In this document: positions 8,855-16,914 of the stretch, one piece after another | Layout of the letters: each line of letters opens with the position of its first letter | Numbering within the stretch: position 1 is the stretch's first letter | DNA from: Paenibacillus swuensis | Lineage (GTDB): Bacteria > Bacillota > Bacilli > Paenibacillales > DY6 | DNA length: 64,000 bases | NCBI RefSeq assembly: GCF_001644605.1 | Contig: NZ_CP011388.1 | Location: 4,631,501 to 4,695,500, forward strand | Reading direction: 5' to 3' | Made by a program: the position numbers and the translations under genes | Notes under the pieces: model-generated | What the model saw: the letters and a program-made list of their open reading frames with translations, nothing else | Databases searched by the model: none | What the model was told of the DNA's origin: nothing

Positions 8855-10252
8855 CTAGCTAAGGACGGAAGGCACATCTGTACTCTTTGGCACATCGACG
8901 GATGCGGCACTCCGACTATGCACTGTCATGTTCAAACCGCCTTTAGGTCGTAAAGTGATGATAAATTCCGGCTTTACTTGCTGATCTTCCTCTAGATACC
9001 GAAACTCGTATCGCTGGGCAATTGTAGCCAGAATCAGCGTTGCTTCCAGCATGGCGAAGTGATTGCCGATACATACACGCGCCCCGCCGCCGAATGGAAA
9101 ATAAGCGAATTGAGGGATCCCCTTCACCATGTCGTGATCAAAGCGTTCCGGACGGAATCTGTTAGGCTCCGGGAAATACTTCGGATGCCTATGCATTAAG
9201 TACGGGCTGACCGTGACCTCTTCCCCTTGCTGGATGAGATATTCGCCGATCTCCACATCTTCCGTAGCCTTTCGGCCGATAAGCCAAGCCGGGGGATAGA
9301 GACGCAACACTTCCCAAATAATGTTCTGCGTGTACCCCAACTTATCATAATCCTGCAAGGTCGGTTCCCGGCCGTCCAATACGCTTGCGAGTTCCTCCTG
9401 CAGCCGCTGTAACACTTCAGGATGCCTTGTTATTTCATAGAATGCCCATGTAAGTGTATTTGCCGTGGTCTCATGCCCTGCCAGGAAGATCGTCAGAATC
9501 TCGTCCCTCAGCTGTTTGTCGGACATCCCCGTCTGATCTTCGGCGTCACGCGCAGCCATTAATACAGACAACAAATCTTCCTTGGAGGCCTCTGCATCCG
9601 CAGTTCTTTCGCGTATAACATCATATATGAATTCATCCAAAATCCGGAGAGCCTCTCCGTAAATCTTGTTATCCTTTGTCGGTACGGAGAGCGGCAAATC
9701 AATGATAGCCCGCATTCGCTTTGTCACTTGATGCAGACAAGTATCCATAGGCTTTCCGATCTTGTCATAATTCGCAAAGACATCCATGCTGAACATCGTC
9801 TTCGTGATGACGGCCAATGCGATATTCAGCATGTCATGCTCGATGGAACGAGTCTCTCCGTCCTTCCAGTCGTCCAGGTAATGCGAAGGAATATCCACCA
9901 TGTCTTCTGCGTATTTCTGAATATGAGTTCGGCTGAAGGAAGGTTGCATCATGCCGCGCTGCCGTTTATGTAATTCATGGTCGCTGGTGAGGATGCCTTC
10001 CCCGACGAAGGTCTTCAGCTTATCAAACACCTTGGGCTTCTTAAATGATTTCTGCTTCGTAACCAGAACTTCCTTAATCATGTCCGGGTTGGTAATCACA
10101 TAATTGGGTTCACGCAATAACCGAATTTTCACAATGTCTTCGTAACCGCGAAGCTCTTCCATAAACAAGTCCGGTTGGCCAAAAAGCTGTTTCACATGAC
10201 CGAGCAACCAATGGCCTTTAGGACTTTGGTTTGCCCGTATTGCGTTCGACAT
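8855..10252 (-). CDS. Cytochrome P450 monooxygenase
   Basis: Soluble heme monooxygenase of 465 residues. All family marks are present: the I-helix oxygen-binding motif AGHETT at 258-263, the K-helix ExxR at Glu314/Arg317, the PERF-type motif RFRPERF at 366-371, and the heme loop FGGGARVCIG with proximal ligand Cys394. No N-terminal membrane anchor is seen, as is usual in bacteria. It needs an external ferredoxin/flavodoxin partner, which is not in the window. The start ATG has AGGGGG 7 bases upstream. It lies downstream of PhyH2 on the same strand, but a good terminator separates them, so it probably has its own promoter. The substrate is unknown. Confidence 0.93.
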   Translation of the reverse strand: MSNAIRANQSPKGHWLLGHVKQLFGQPDLFMEELRGYEDIVKIRLLREPNYVITNPDMIKEVLVTKQKSFKKPKVFDKLKTFVGEGILTSDHELHKRQRGMMQPSFSRTHIQKYAEDMVDIPSHYLDDWKDGETRSIEHDMLNIALAVITKTMFSMDVFANYDKIGKPMDTCLHQVTKRMRAIIDLPLSVPTKDNKIYGEALRILDEFIYDVIRERTADAEASKEDLLSVLMAARDAEDQTGMSDKQLRDEILTIFLAGHETTANTLTWAFYEITRHPEVLQRLQEELASVLDGREPTLQDYDKLGYTQNIIWEVLRLYPPAWLIGRKATEDVEIGEYLIQQGEEVTVSPYLMHRHPKYFPEPNRFRPERFDHDMVKGIPQFAYFPFGGGARVCIGNHFAMLEATLILATIAQRYEFRYLEEDQQVKPEFIITLRPKGGLNMTVHSRSAASVDVPKSTDVPSVLS

Positions 10253-10326
10253 ATAGGACCCCCTAGTCTAATTTTCTAAATGTTTCCATTCTATTATATA
10301 AGCGGATTTACCCGCCAGCAATACAA

Positions 10327-10361
10327 ATAAAAAACGCTCTGCGAGGTTTCCGCAAAGCGTT
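10327..10361 (-). terminator. Terminator of the PhyH2 gene
   Basis: On the minus strand AACGCT-T-TGCG pairs with CGCA-G-AGCGTT around a seven-base loop, followed by TTTTTT. It separates PhyH2 from the P450 gene. Confidence 0.8.
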
Positions 10362-10369
10362 TCACTTGT

Positions 10370-11404
10370 TTACATCATCTTGCCGTCTTTCGTCGGGTCG
10401 CCCATCATCATACTCACCGAAGCGCCCGGCATCATCATGCCCTTATCGTTAGGCATCATCGGCAAGTTATCGGCAGATTCGGATTCATTGCTTAGCTGAA
10501 CCTCCGTTCCGAATTTCGGTGCCGCAAACGGAAGGTGGGTTCGCCCTCTGGCCAATATGTGCAGATGGTTGCCTGAATCTCCTTCATAAGGACCATCATG
10601 ATCCCAAGGTACCCAGGAACGCCCGTTACAGTAATGACAAACATAGGACCGGCGATAACGGTCAGCTGTCTTGTTCGGGTAGGAACGATGGAACAGATGG
10701 GAGTGGAAGAACAGGATATCCCCCGGTTTCATCGGAACGGAAATCGCAGGCGGATAGTGCGCCACAATCTTGGATAAAGTGTTCACTTCATCATCGATAT
10801 GACTCACATTGGCAACCGTTGGGAGATCGCCAAGAGGACCTTCCGAATGAGAGTGCGCAGCAGGATCCGTCGGATAGATCGGTTCGTGGTTTGAACCCGG
10901 TACTACCCAAAGGCATCCGTTGTCTTCATCGGCTTCTTCAAGCGCCATCCATGCTCCGATTAGTGAATCAGGTTGTGTGCGGATATAATAGGAGTCCTGA
11001 TGCCACCCCTGTCCTCCGCGACCCGGCGGGTTGTGAAACAGCATCGATTGAAGCGCATAGACATCGGGTCCGATCAACGCTTCCAACACATCCAGCACAC
11101 GCGGATGCAGCAACGCCCACTCTCCGGTTGCATGTTGCCGGGATAACATATGCACACGAGTTTGCTGCGCGAATTCTTCTTTCAGCGGATCTTTGCTGGC
11201 TTCCTCGGCCATTCTCCGTTCATGCTCTCCCGCTTTGTGCAATTCGACGGCCCAATCATGCAGTTTAGTTACATCCGCTTGCGATAACAGCCCTTCCACT
11301 TTCAAATATCCATCCCGATGATATTGCTTGTATTGCTCTACACTTACACTGTAACGGTCTTTGCGGATTGCGGTTTCGGTCTGTGTTTCTATGGAATGCA
11401 GCAT
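10370..11404 (-). CDS. Phytanoyl-CoA dioxygenase (PhyH) family oxygenase with Met-rich tail, copy 2
   Basis: Fe(II)/2-oxoglutarate-type oxygenase, 344 residues, about 100 longer than copy 1. The metal triad is His135-x-Asp137 (GWHQDSYY) and His239 (LFHRSYPN), with Arg251 as probable 2-oxoglutarate anchor. The C-terminus is odd: residues 316-344 contain ten methionines in clusters (MM, MMM, MMM, MM) with Pro, Gly and Asp, a composition not part of the PhyH fold. The start is placed at the ATG at 11404, which has GGAGGG 8 bases upstream, rather than five codons earlier. It follows an AraC gene by about 100 bases on the same strand, repeating the pairing of copy 1. The substrate is unknown. Confidence 0.88.
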   Translation of the reverse strand: MLHSIETQTETAIRKDRYSVSVEQYKQYHRDGYLKVEGLLSQADVTKLHDWAVELHKAGEHERRMAEEASKDPLKEEFAQQTRVHMLSRQHATGEWALLHPRVLDVLEALIGPDVYALQSMLFHNPPGRGGQGWHQDSYYIRTQPDSLIGAWMALEEADEDNGCLWVVPGSNHEPIYPTDPAAHSHSEGPLGDLPTVANVSHIDDEVNTLSKIVAHYPPAISVPMKPGDILFFHSHLFHRSYPNKTADRYRRSYVCHYCNGRSWVPWDHDGPYEGDSGNHLHILARGRTHLPFAAPKFGTEVQLSNESESADNLPMMPNDKGMMMPGASVSMMMGDPTKDGKMM

Positions 11405-11505
11405 AAGGAATCCCTCCATGAAGTTAATGATTATAACTTTATTCTGACGGATTCAGAAAAGGCTTACAATGGAGGGAATCGTTAATTTGATGTGTTTATT
11501 TGATC

Positions 11506-12378
11506 TTAGTCGGAAACAAACACAGATGTATTGATCGGATAGGGCAAATGCAGTCCTTCCACTGTTGCGGTGTTACGCAAATAAGGATCCGCATACCGCT
11601 CGCGGAATACGGTCGCAGGCATGCCTCGGAGTTGCTTGAACATTTTGGAGAAATGATGCTCATCCCCAAATCCCGATTCGTAGGCCACACGCTTCACCGT
11701 CCAGTCTTCCGTAATCAACAATTGCTCAGCCCGCCGGATTCGGCGTTCCAGTAACGCCTTCTTGGGCGTGATGCCGTAGATCTTGTGAAATTTGCGTGTG
11801 AAATGTTCATGCGTCCATCCCGTAATTTCAGCAATGCTTTCAATCGTAATGGGCAGATGCAGGCGGGATTCCATATGGGATATCGCCTTCTGAATAGGAG
11901 AAGGAATGTCGGGATGTTGCTCGTACTGCAGCAGGTCTGCTGAATCTCCCCATTCTTCCAATATAGCCAGCAGCACGACCCCGATTCGGCGTTGCCAGCT
12001 TCTTGGCTGTTGATGCGCGATTTGCAGCATCTGACTAAATAATACCGGCACAAGACTACCCTTTCGCAAAGGCAACAGGACAGGATGATCCAGCCATGTC
12101 TCATAGGAAGAATCACTAGCCATTAGTTCGTTCATCTCAAAATGAACATATAAATGCCTTACCGGCCCCCCACGGTCAAAATAGTACGTGTGCTCCTCGC
12201 CGGGCTTGGTAAACAAAAGGCTAGGCTTATCCAAGGTGTAAATTTGATCTTTAAAAGTATATGTTGTGCCATTGGCGGAAGGAAAATAAACCAGCTCGTA
12301 ATCGCCTAACACGCGCGGCCCTAACGTGAAACCCGGTTTTACGATCATGTCGCCGACCGAATGCACCTGTGGCAGCAT
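11506..12378 (-). CDS. AraC-family transcriptional regulator (upstream of PhyH2)
   Basis: Soluble sensing domain (about 1-165, with cupin-like pattern FTKPGEEHTYYF) followed by an AraC DNA-binding domain (about 185-285, with IAEITGWTHEHFTRKFHKIY and YESGFGDEHHFSKMFKQLRG). The start is set at the ATG at 12378, since GGAGGGG lies 6 bases upstream; starting further 5' would run through the kduD terminator at 12435-12462. 290 residues. It precedes PhyH2 on the same strand and probably regulates it. The ligand is unknown. Confidence 0.88.
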   Translation of the reverse strand: MLPQVHSVGDMIVKPGFTLGPRVLGDYELVYFPSANGTTYTFKDQIYTLDKPSLLFTKPGEEHTYYFDRGGPVRHLYVHFEMNELMASDSSYETWLDHPVLLPLRKGSLVPVLFSQMLQIAHQQPRSWQRRIGVVLLAILEEWGDSADLLQYEQHPDIPSPIQKAISHMESRLHLPITIESIAEITGWTHEHFTRKFHKIYGITPKKALLERRIRRAEQLLITEDWTVKRVAYESGFGDEHHFSKMFKQLRGMPATVFRERYADPYLRNTATVEGLHLPYPINTSVFVSD

Positions 12379-12434
12379 GTTGTACCCCTCCTCTCGAAAC
12401 AGAACCAGTTGTAAAAAATTATACGTTCTGCATA

Positions 12435-12462
12435 AGAAAAAAGCCATCCGTAAGGATGACTT
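12435..12462 (-). terminator. Terminator of the kduI-deoR-kduD operon
   Basis: On the minus strand AAGTCATCC pairs with GGATGGCTT around the loop TTAC, followed by TTTTC. It lies about 25 bases past the kduD stop and before the AraC gene. Confidence 0.75.
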
Positions 12463-12486
12463 GTTCCCGACTATAGAAGAGATGAC

Positions 12487-13242
12487 TTACCGGTTCATCC
12501 AGCCGCCATCTACGCAAAGAATGTGTCCGTTCACATAATCTGAAGCTGATGAAGCCAAGAATACGGCAGATCCGGCTATATCTTCGCCCGTACCCCAACG
12601 CCCGGCAGGAATACGGTCCAAGATTTGCTTGCTACGAACCGGATCGTCCCTTAATGCCTCAGTATTGTCCGTTGTCATATACCCCGGTGCAATTCCGTTC
12701 ACGTTAACCCCCTTGGAGGCCCATTCATTAGCCAGTGACTTGGTTAATCCCGCAATGGCATGCTTGCTCGCCGTATAGCCGGGAACGAAGACGCCACCTT
12801 GGTACGACAGCATGGAGGCGATGTTAATGATCTTGCCTGAGCCTTGCTCCAGCATCTGCTTTCCCGCCAGTTGGCACAAGACGAACACCGAATTCAGGTT
12901 AACGTCCAGTACTTCCTGCCAGTCTTCGTAAGCATGTTCCGCCGCTGGAGTGCGGCGAATGATGCCCGCGTTATTGACCAGAATGTCAATGCGGCCAAAC
13001 GCTTCCAAAGTCTTGCCAATCACCTCTGGCAGGGCTTCACGATCAGACATGTCACATTGTATCGTCAGCGCTTGACGGCCCAATGCTTCAATCTCTTGCT
13101 TTACGGCATCCGCGGGGGTGTTGTTCGTAACAAGAGCTACATCCGCACCCGCTTGTGCCAAACCGACGGCGATGGCCCGTCCGAGACCGCGTCCCGCACC
13201 GGTTACGATCGCAATCCGCCCCGTTAAATCAAATATGCTCAT
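12487..13242 (-). CDS. kduD: 2-dehydro-3-deoxy-D-gluconate 5-dehydrogenase (KduD), SDR family
   Basis: Reduces 2,5-diketo-3-deoxygluconate to 2-keto-3-deoxygluconate with NAD(P)H, the second step after KduI in breakdown of unsaturated uronates from pectin or glycosaminoglycans. 251 residues of a classical short-chain dehydrogenase: nucleotide motif TGAGRGLG (14-21), NNAG (90-93), catalytic Ser143, Tyr156 and Lys160 (YTASK). It is the third gene of kduI-deoR-kduD on the minus strand, 62 bases after the regulator. Sequence alone cannot separate KduD from gluconate 5-dehydrogenase; the adjacent kduI decides the call. Confidence 0.88.
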   Translation of the reverse strand: MSIFDLTGRIAIVTGAGRGLGRAIAVGLAQAGADVALVTNNTPADAVKQEIEALGRQALTIQCDMSDREALPEVIGKTLEAFGRIDILVNNAGIIRRTPAAEHAYEDWQEVLDVNLNSVFVLCQLAGKQMLEQGSGKIINIASMLSYQGGVFVPGYTASKHAIAGLTKSLANEWASKGVNVNGIAPGYMTTDNTEALRDDPVRSKQILDRIPAGRWGTGEDIAGSAVFLASSASDYVNGHILCVDGGWMNR

Positions 13243-13304
13243 TCTTCATGACACCTTTCAAAGGTTCACCGCACGGCATAGACTATGCTTTCGTACCTGC
13301 AAAG

Positions 13305-14060
13305 CTAAGCTCGAACGATAGAACCGAAATAGTTGCTGTATTTATCCATTAATTCTTCGTCGGCACCGCTGTCGGTAATCATGCAGTGCACATCGGACAA
13401 TGCCGCAAACGTAATGAGCGCTCCCTTGTCGAATTTGCTGTGATCGGAAACGCAATAGACGGTTTTGGAACATTCCATGTAGACTTTCTTCAACTTGAGC
13501 AGTTCCTCCGTGAAGATCGTCAAGCCATACTCCGGATGGATCCCGGTGGTGGACAGAAACAGTTTATGTACATTCAGCCTGCGCACCCAATCATGCATAT
13601 CATTGCCGATCAATAGGTTCTGATGCCGGTAACCCCCGGGCACGACAAGACGAATCTGTTCTTTGGCCGTGAGTTCGCGAATGATGAACAGATCGTTCGT
13701 AAGCACAGTCAACGGAGCATTCTTCAATCTTCTGGCGATTTCGAGCGTAGTGCTTCCGGCGTCCAAAGCGATAATATCGTCATGCTCGATCTGGCTCACC
13801 GCGTAATCGGCAATGGCTTCCTTCGCTTTTCGGTGCTTCGCATTAGGATATTGCAACGGAAAGAGGTTATCCTCCCCCTCCGTCATCATCACGGCGCCGC
13901 CATGTGTCCGTGACAGCAGGCCCTTCTCCTCCAGCTTCTCCAAATCTTCCCGAATCGTCTTCTCGGTTACGCCGTAGGTCTCACTTAACATGCTAACCCG
14001 CACACTCTTGTCCCGCTCCAAATCTTCCATAATCCGTCTGTGTCGTTCCGCTGCCAACAT
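13305..14060 (-). CDS. DeoR/GlpR-family transcriptional regulator of the kdu operon
   Basis: Repressor of 251 residues. The N-terminal winged helix-turn-helix (about 1-58) carries the family signature VTEKTIREDLEKLEEKGLLS. The C-terminal domain (about 75-240) is the sugar-phosphate-isomerase-like effector domain, with DAGSTTLEIARRL forming the phosphate-binding turn and SDHSKF near its end. DeoR-family regulators usually sense a phosphorylated sugar intermediate; KDPG or a related compound is plausible here but not shown. The start ATG has AGGAG about 9 bases upstream. It lies between kduI and kduD in one operon. A widely spaced inverted repeat at 14943-14993 before kduI may be its operator. 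Confidence 0.9.
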   Translation of the reverse strand: MLAAERHRRIMEDLERDKSVRVSMLSETYGVTEKTIREDLEKLEEKGLLSRTHGGAVMMTEGEDNLFPLQYPNAKHRKAKEAIADYAVSQIEHDDIIALDAGSTTLEIARRLKNAPLTVLTNDLFIIRELTAKEQIRLVVPGGYRHQNLLIGNDMHDWVRRLNVHKLFLSTTGIHPEYGLTIFTEELLKLKKVYMECSKTVYCVSDHSKFDKGALITFAALSDVHCMITDSGADEELMDKYSNYFGSIVRA

Positions 14061-14098
14061 GTTTCCTGTTCTCCTATCTGACTACCATGATCATCCTG

Positions 14099-14929
14099 TT
14101 ATTTTAGCGTATCCATAGGGACGATATCCATATCTTTAAATGTATAGTTCTCACCGGCCATCGACCAGATGAAGGAATAATTGCCGGTTCCCGCGCCCGA
14201 GTGAACAGACCATGGCGGAGAAATAACCGCTTGCTCATTGGCTACTACCAGGTGACGGGTCTCCGAAGGTTCACCCATGAAGTGAAACACACGTGATTCC
14301 GGTTTAACGTCAAAATACAGGTAAGCTTCCATCCGGCGATCATGCACATGCGCCGGCATCGTATTCCATACGTTGCCCGGCTTCAGGCAAGTAACACCCA
14401 GCATCAACTGGCAGCTTTGTACGCCGTCCGCGTGGATATACTGGTAGATGGTACGCTCATTGGAAGTTTCAATGGATCCCAAATGCAACGGATTGGCCGT
14501 TTCAACGGAGATTTTGCGTGTAGGATACGTCGCATGGGCCAAAGCGGAACAGATATATATTCTCGCCGGATTCGCGGTGTCCTTGCTTTGCAGCGTTACA
14601 TTCTTTGCGCCCATACCGACATACAAAGCGTCCAAGCGGGACAGTTCATGTGTTTCACCGTCTACGGCGATCAGCGCTTCTCCGCCGATATTGAGCAGAG
14701 CCACCTCACGGCGCTCCAGGAAGTATTCTGTTTTCAACGCGTCACCCGCGGACAGCTCGATGGAGCCCTTCACCGGTACAGCGCCGCCTACGATCATACG
14801 GTCATAGTGCGTGTATGTCAGCTTCAGCTGATCTTCCACAAACAGCGATTCAATCAGAAATTCACTTCTTAAACGTTCCGTAGTGTAAGCTTTAACATCC
14901 GTTGGGTTGGTTGTGTGACGAATTTGCAT
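14099..14929 (-). CDS. kduI: 5-dehydro-4-deoxy-D-glucuronate isomerase (KduI)
   Basis: Isomerises 5-keto-4-deoxyuronate to 2,5-diketo-3-deoxygluconate, the first committed intracellular step for unsaturated uronates. 276 residues, matching the usual family length. The cupin metal site is visible as HVHDRR (in MPAHVHDRRMEAYLYF) with a further His in SPPWSVHSGAGTG. The start is at the ATG at 14929, which has AGGAGG 6 bases upstream; an in-frame ATG 14 codons earlier has no such site. It is the first gene of kduI-deoR-kduD. Its stop lies 38 bases before the regulator gene. Confidence 0.95.
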   Translation of the reverse strand: MQIRHTTNPTDVKAYTTERLRSEFLIESLFVEDQLKLTYTHYDRMIVGGAVPVKGSIELSAGDALKTEYFLERREVALLNIGGEALIAVDGETHELSRLDALYVGMGAKNVTLQSKDTANPARIYICSALAHATYPTRKISVETANPLHLGSIETSNERTIYQYIHADGVQSCQLMLGVTCLKPGNVWNTMPAHVHDRRMEAYLYFDVKPESRVFHFMGEPSETRHLVVANEQAVISPPWSVHSGAGTGNYSFIWSMAGENYTFKDMDIVPMDTLK

Positions 14930-14942
14930 AATAATCCTCCTA

Positions 14943-14993
14943 TAATGTTCGTTTTTGTTTGTTTTAACCATAACACACTTAAAATGAACATTA
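14943..14993. promoter_or_regulatory. Widely spaced inverted repeat upstream of kduI, candidate DeoR operator
   Basis: TAATGTTC at 14943-14950 and GAACATTA at 14986-14993 are perfect 8-base inverted arms 43 bases apart, just upstream of the kduI ribosome site. DeoR-family proteins often bind spaced half-sites. Assignment to the DeoR protein of the operon is inferred. Confidence 0.4.
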
Positions 14994-15011
14994 AAGAACT
15001 TTTTTGCCTAC

Positions 15012-15054
15012 AAAAAAGAGCAGGATTCGCCGGCTGATGCCTTGGACCTGCTCT
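15012..15054 (-). terminator. Terminator of the PhyH3 gene
   Basis: On the minus strand AGAGCAGG pairs with CCTGCTCT across an inner GC-rich section, followed by TTTTTT. It lies 10 bases past the PhyH3 stop and insulates the kdu operon from it. Confidence 0.75.
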
Positions 15055-15063
15055 CTGTTGCGG

Positions 15064-15837
15064 TTATACAATTTTAAATTCAGGTTTGACCTTCGTAAAG
15101 TCCGGATTATGGCCGGCAATCATTAAACCCATACCCCAGTCGAAGTGCGTGTTGACTGTCGGGTAATCGCTGGCATCGCGGCATTGAAACAGGATGTTTC
15201 TCCGGGTGCGGGAACTTTTATTGGACTCAGAGCCGTGAATGGTTAAATAGTTAAAGAACAACACATCCCCCGCTTCAGCCACGCAAGGAATACCGTCCGT
15301 AATGGGGTATTCTTTATGGTTCAGATAATAAGAGCCTACATGAGGCAATTCACCTTGGCGGTGGGATCCGGGTATGACCCGAAGACAGCCGTTCTCTTCA
15401 TCCGCCCGGTCCAAATGGACACTTGCCGCCAACATGGAGTGGTTCTCATGCGGGAAATAAGGATAGTCTTGATGCATGGGGAAAGCGGCGCCGTTCTCGG
15501 GAGGTTTCACTAACATTTTGGAATGATGAAGTTGCACGTTGGGACCGATGATGCGGGTTAGGACCGCTTTCATGTTCGGATGCACGATGGCTCGGGTGAA
15601 GGCGGCATCATGGTAATGGACGTCATGAAATCCTTTCAGCACCAGCTTTTTGAGCTCCTCCTTAGGCAAAAAATCTCCTTGCCACGCATCGTTGCTGTCC
15701 AGTTTCGTCTGTGCAGCACGCTGGATAATCGCGTCTACCGCTTCTCTCATCTCTTCCACTTCCTGCGGGTTGAATACGCCTCTCACCAGTAAATACCCAT
15801 TTTCTTTGTAAAATTCTACATCCTTTTCGGTAATCAT
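15064..15837 (-). CDS. Phytanoyl-CoA dioxygenase (PhyH) family oxygenase, copy 3
   Basis: Fe(II)/2-oxoglutarate-type oxygenase of 257 residues. Metal ligands read as His122-x-Asp124 (FPMHQDYPY) and His201 (TIHGSESN), with Arg212 as a likely 2-oxoglutarate anchor. No signal peptide. The start ATG has GAGGAGGAG upstream. It is divergent from the AraC gene at 15971 and just upstream of the kdu operon, from which a terminator separates it. The HxD surroundings differ from copies 1 and 2, so a different substrate is likely. The nearness of kduID suggests, but does not show, action on a modified uronate or another plant-derived molecule. Confidence 0.88.
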   Translation of the reverse strand: MITEKDVEFYKENGYLLVRGVFNPQEVEEMREAVDAIIQRAAQTKLDSNDAWQGDFLPKEELKKLVLKGFHDVHYHDAAFTRAIVHPNMKAVLTRIIGPNVQLHHSKMLVKPPENGAAFPMHQDYPYFPHENHSMLAASVHLDRADEENGCLRVIPGSHRQGELPHVGSYYLNHKEYPITDGIPCVAEAGDVLFFNYLTIHGSESNKSSRTRRNILFQCRDASDYPTVNTHFDWGMGLMIAGHNPDFTKVKPEFKIV

Positions 15838-15970
15838 GCCTACTCCTCCTCAATGACTCATGGGGCTATATCTTAAATATCCCTTGTTCCTGCCTCTAAT
15901 TATAATTAAAATGAATAGAAGCTGTCTTTTCAGGAACATGACATTCTTTTGTACTATTAGGACATGATTT

Positions 15971-16858
15971 ATGAGAGTAGGGATCAGAGGTATGTATTTA
16001 TGCAAAGAAAGTGCCGATATTCTGAATGCCGCCCATACGGTCGTTACGGGGCCTTCGGCTAGTTTCCATATTCACTACTGGGGGATGAATGCCCGGCTGT
16101 TTGATAACCCTGTACATAAGCATTCGTTTTTTGAAATTTGCTATGTGTTGGAGGGTGAAGGGGTTTATACGGATGACGGTGTTGACCATATCCTGAAAGC
16201 GGGTACTCATTTCGTATCCCGGCCGGGCATAACTCATCAAATCCGCACACAGAAAGGGTTGTACATTGTATTTGTGGCGTTTGATCTGGATGAATCGAGT
16301 GCTGATGAATGGGTGCGGGAGGCATATCGAACGATAGCGGAGGATGCGAACGTGGTGGTGTATGACGGGGATGCATATGCTACGGCACATTTGTGGAAAA
16401 CGTTGATGTTGCGGCATGAGGAATGCGGAAATGTGCCGCAGGCCGGGATGTCCCAGGTGGCTTATGCCTTGTTGCTCTCCTTTCTCGCTCTGTTCGGAAA
16501 GTCTGTGCCTTTACAGCAAACCGGACGACCCAAGAACACGAACCTACTCCTGCAGCAGGCCAAAATGTACATTCGCGACAATCTGTCTCAGCCTCTAAAT
16601 TTACCGGGTGTCGCCCGTTATTTGAATGTGTCGGAGCGTCATTTATCGCGCCTGTTCGCTACGGGGATCCATGAGTCATTCACCCAATATCTGAACGGGG
16701 AACGGATTCGTCAAGCCTCTCATCTGTTGTTGACGACAGACTTGCCGATAAAGGAGATTGCCGAAAGTAGCGGATTTTCTTCGGTACATTATTTCTCTCG
16801 CCTGTTTAAGGCGCAGAAACAAGTCCCTCCCGCTTCTTTTCGGGAGGGAGTGCGTTAA
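15971..16858 (+). CDS. AraC-family transcriptional regulator (divergent from PhyH3)
   Basis: Soluble regulator of 295 residues with an N-terminal cupin-like domain (about 25-160: HKHSFFEICYVLEGEG, then FVSRPGITHQI) and a C-terminal AraC domain (about 195-290: VARYLNVSERHLSRLF and SSGFSSVHYFSRLFKAQ). The ATG at 15971 has AGGA 8 bases upstream; an in-frame ATG at 15992 is possible but its SD is only one base away. It shares a 130-base intergenic region with PhyH3 and probably controls it. The last codons form a strong GC hairpin (16824-16849). Confidence 0.88.
   Translation: MRVGIRGMYLCKESADILNAAHTVVTGPSASFHIHYWGMNARLFDNPVHKHSFFEICYVLEGEGVYTDDGVDHILKAGTHFVSRPGITHQIRTQKGLYIVFVAFDLDESSADEWVREAYRTIAEDANVVVYDGDAYATAHLWKTLMLRHEECGNVPQAGMSQVAYALLLSFLALFGKSVPLQQTGRPKNTNLLLQQAKMYIRDNLSQPLNLPGVARYLNVSERHLSRLFATGIHESFTQYLNGERIRQASHLLLTTDLPIKEIAESSGFSSVHYFSRLFKAQKQVPPASFREGVR
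16824..16849 (+). other. Stable hairpin inside the 3' end of the AraC gene
   Basis: TCCCTCCCG and CGGGAGGGA pair perfectly around an eight-base T-rich loop, ending seven bases before the stop codon. No T-run follows, so it is not a canonical intrinsic terminator; it may protect the mRNA 3' end. Confidence 0.5.
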
Positions 16859-16914
16859 CCTTCGTATGCTTGCTTAAGGGCCTCAACTGCCTCCGCATTG
16901 CCGTCGAACTGGGG

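Noticed and set aside
10519-11268. Long open frame on the plus strand opposite PhyH2
   Set aside because: It has no ribosome site, its protein is low-complexity with no domain, and the minus strand encodes a clear PhyH enzyme with full metal triad.
7083-15837. The three PhyH genes as recent tandem duplicates
   Set aside because: Lengths differ (241, 344, 257 residues) and the sequences around the HxD motif are clearly different, so they are old paralogues or separate acquisitions.
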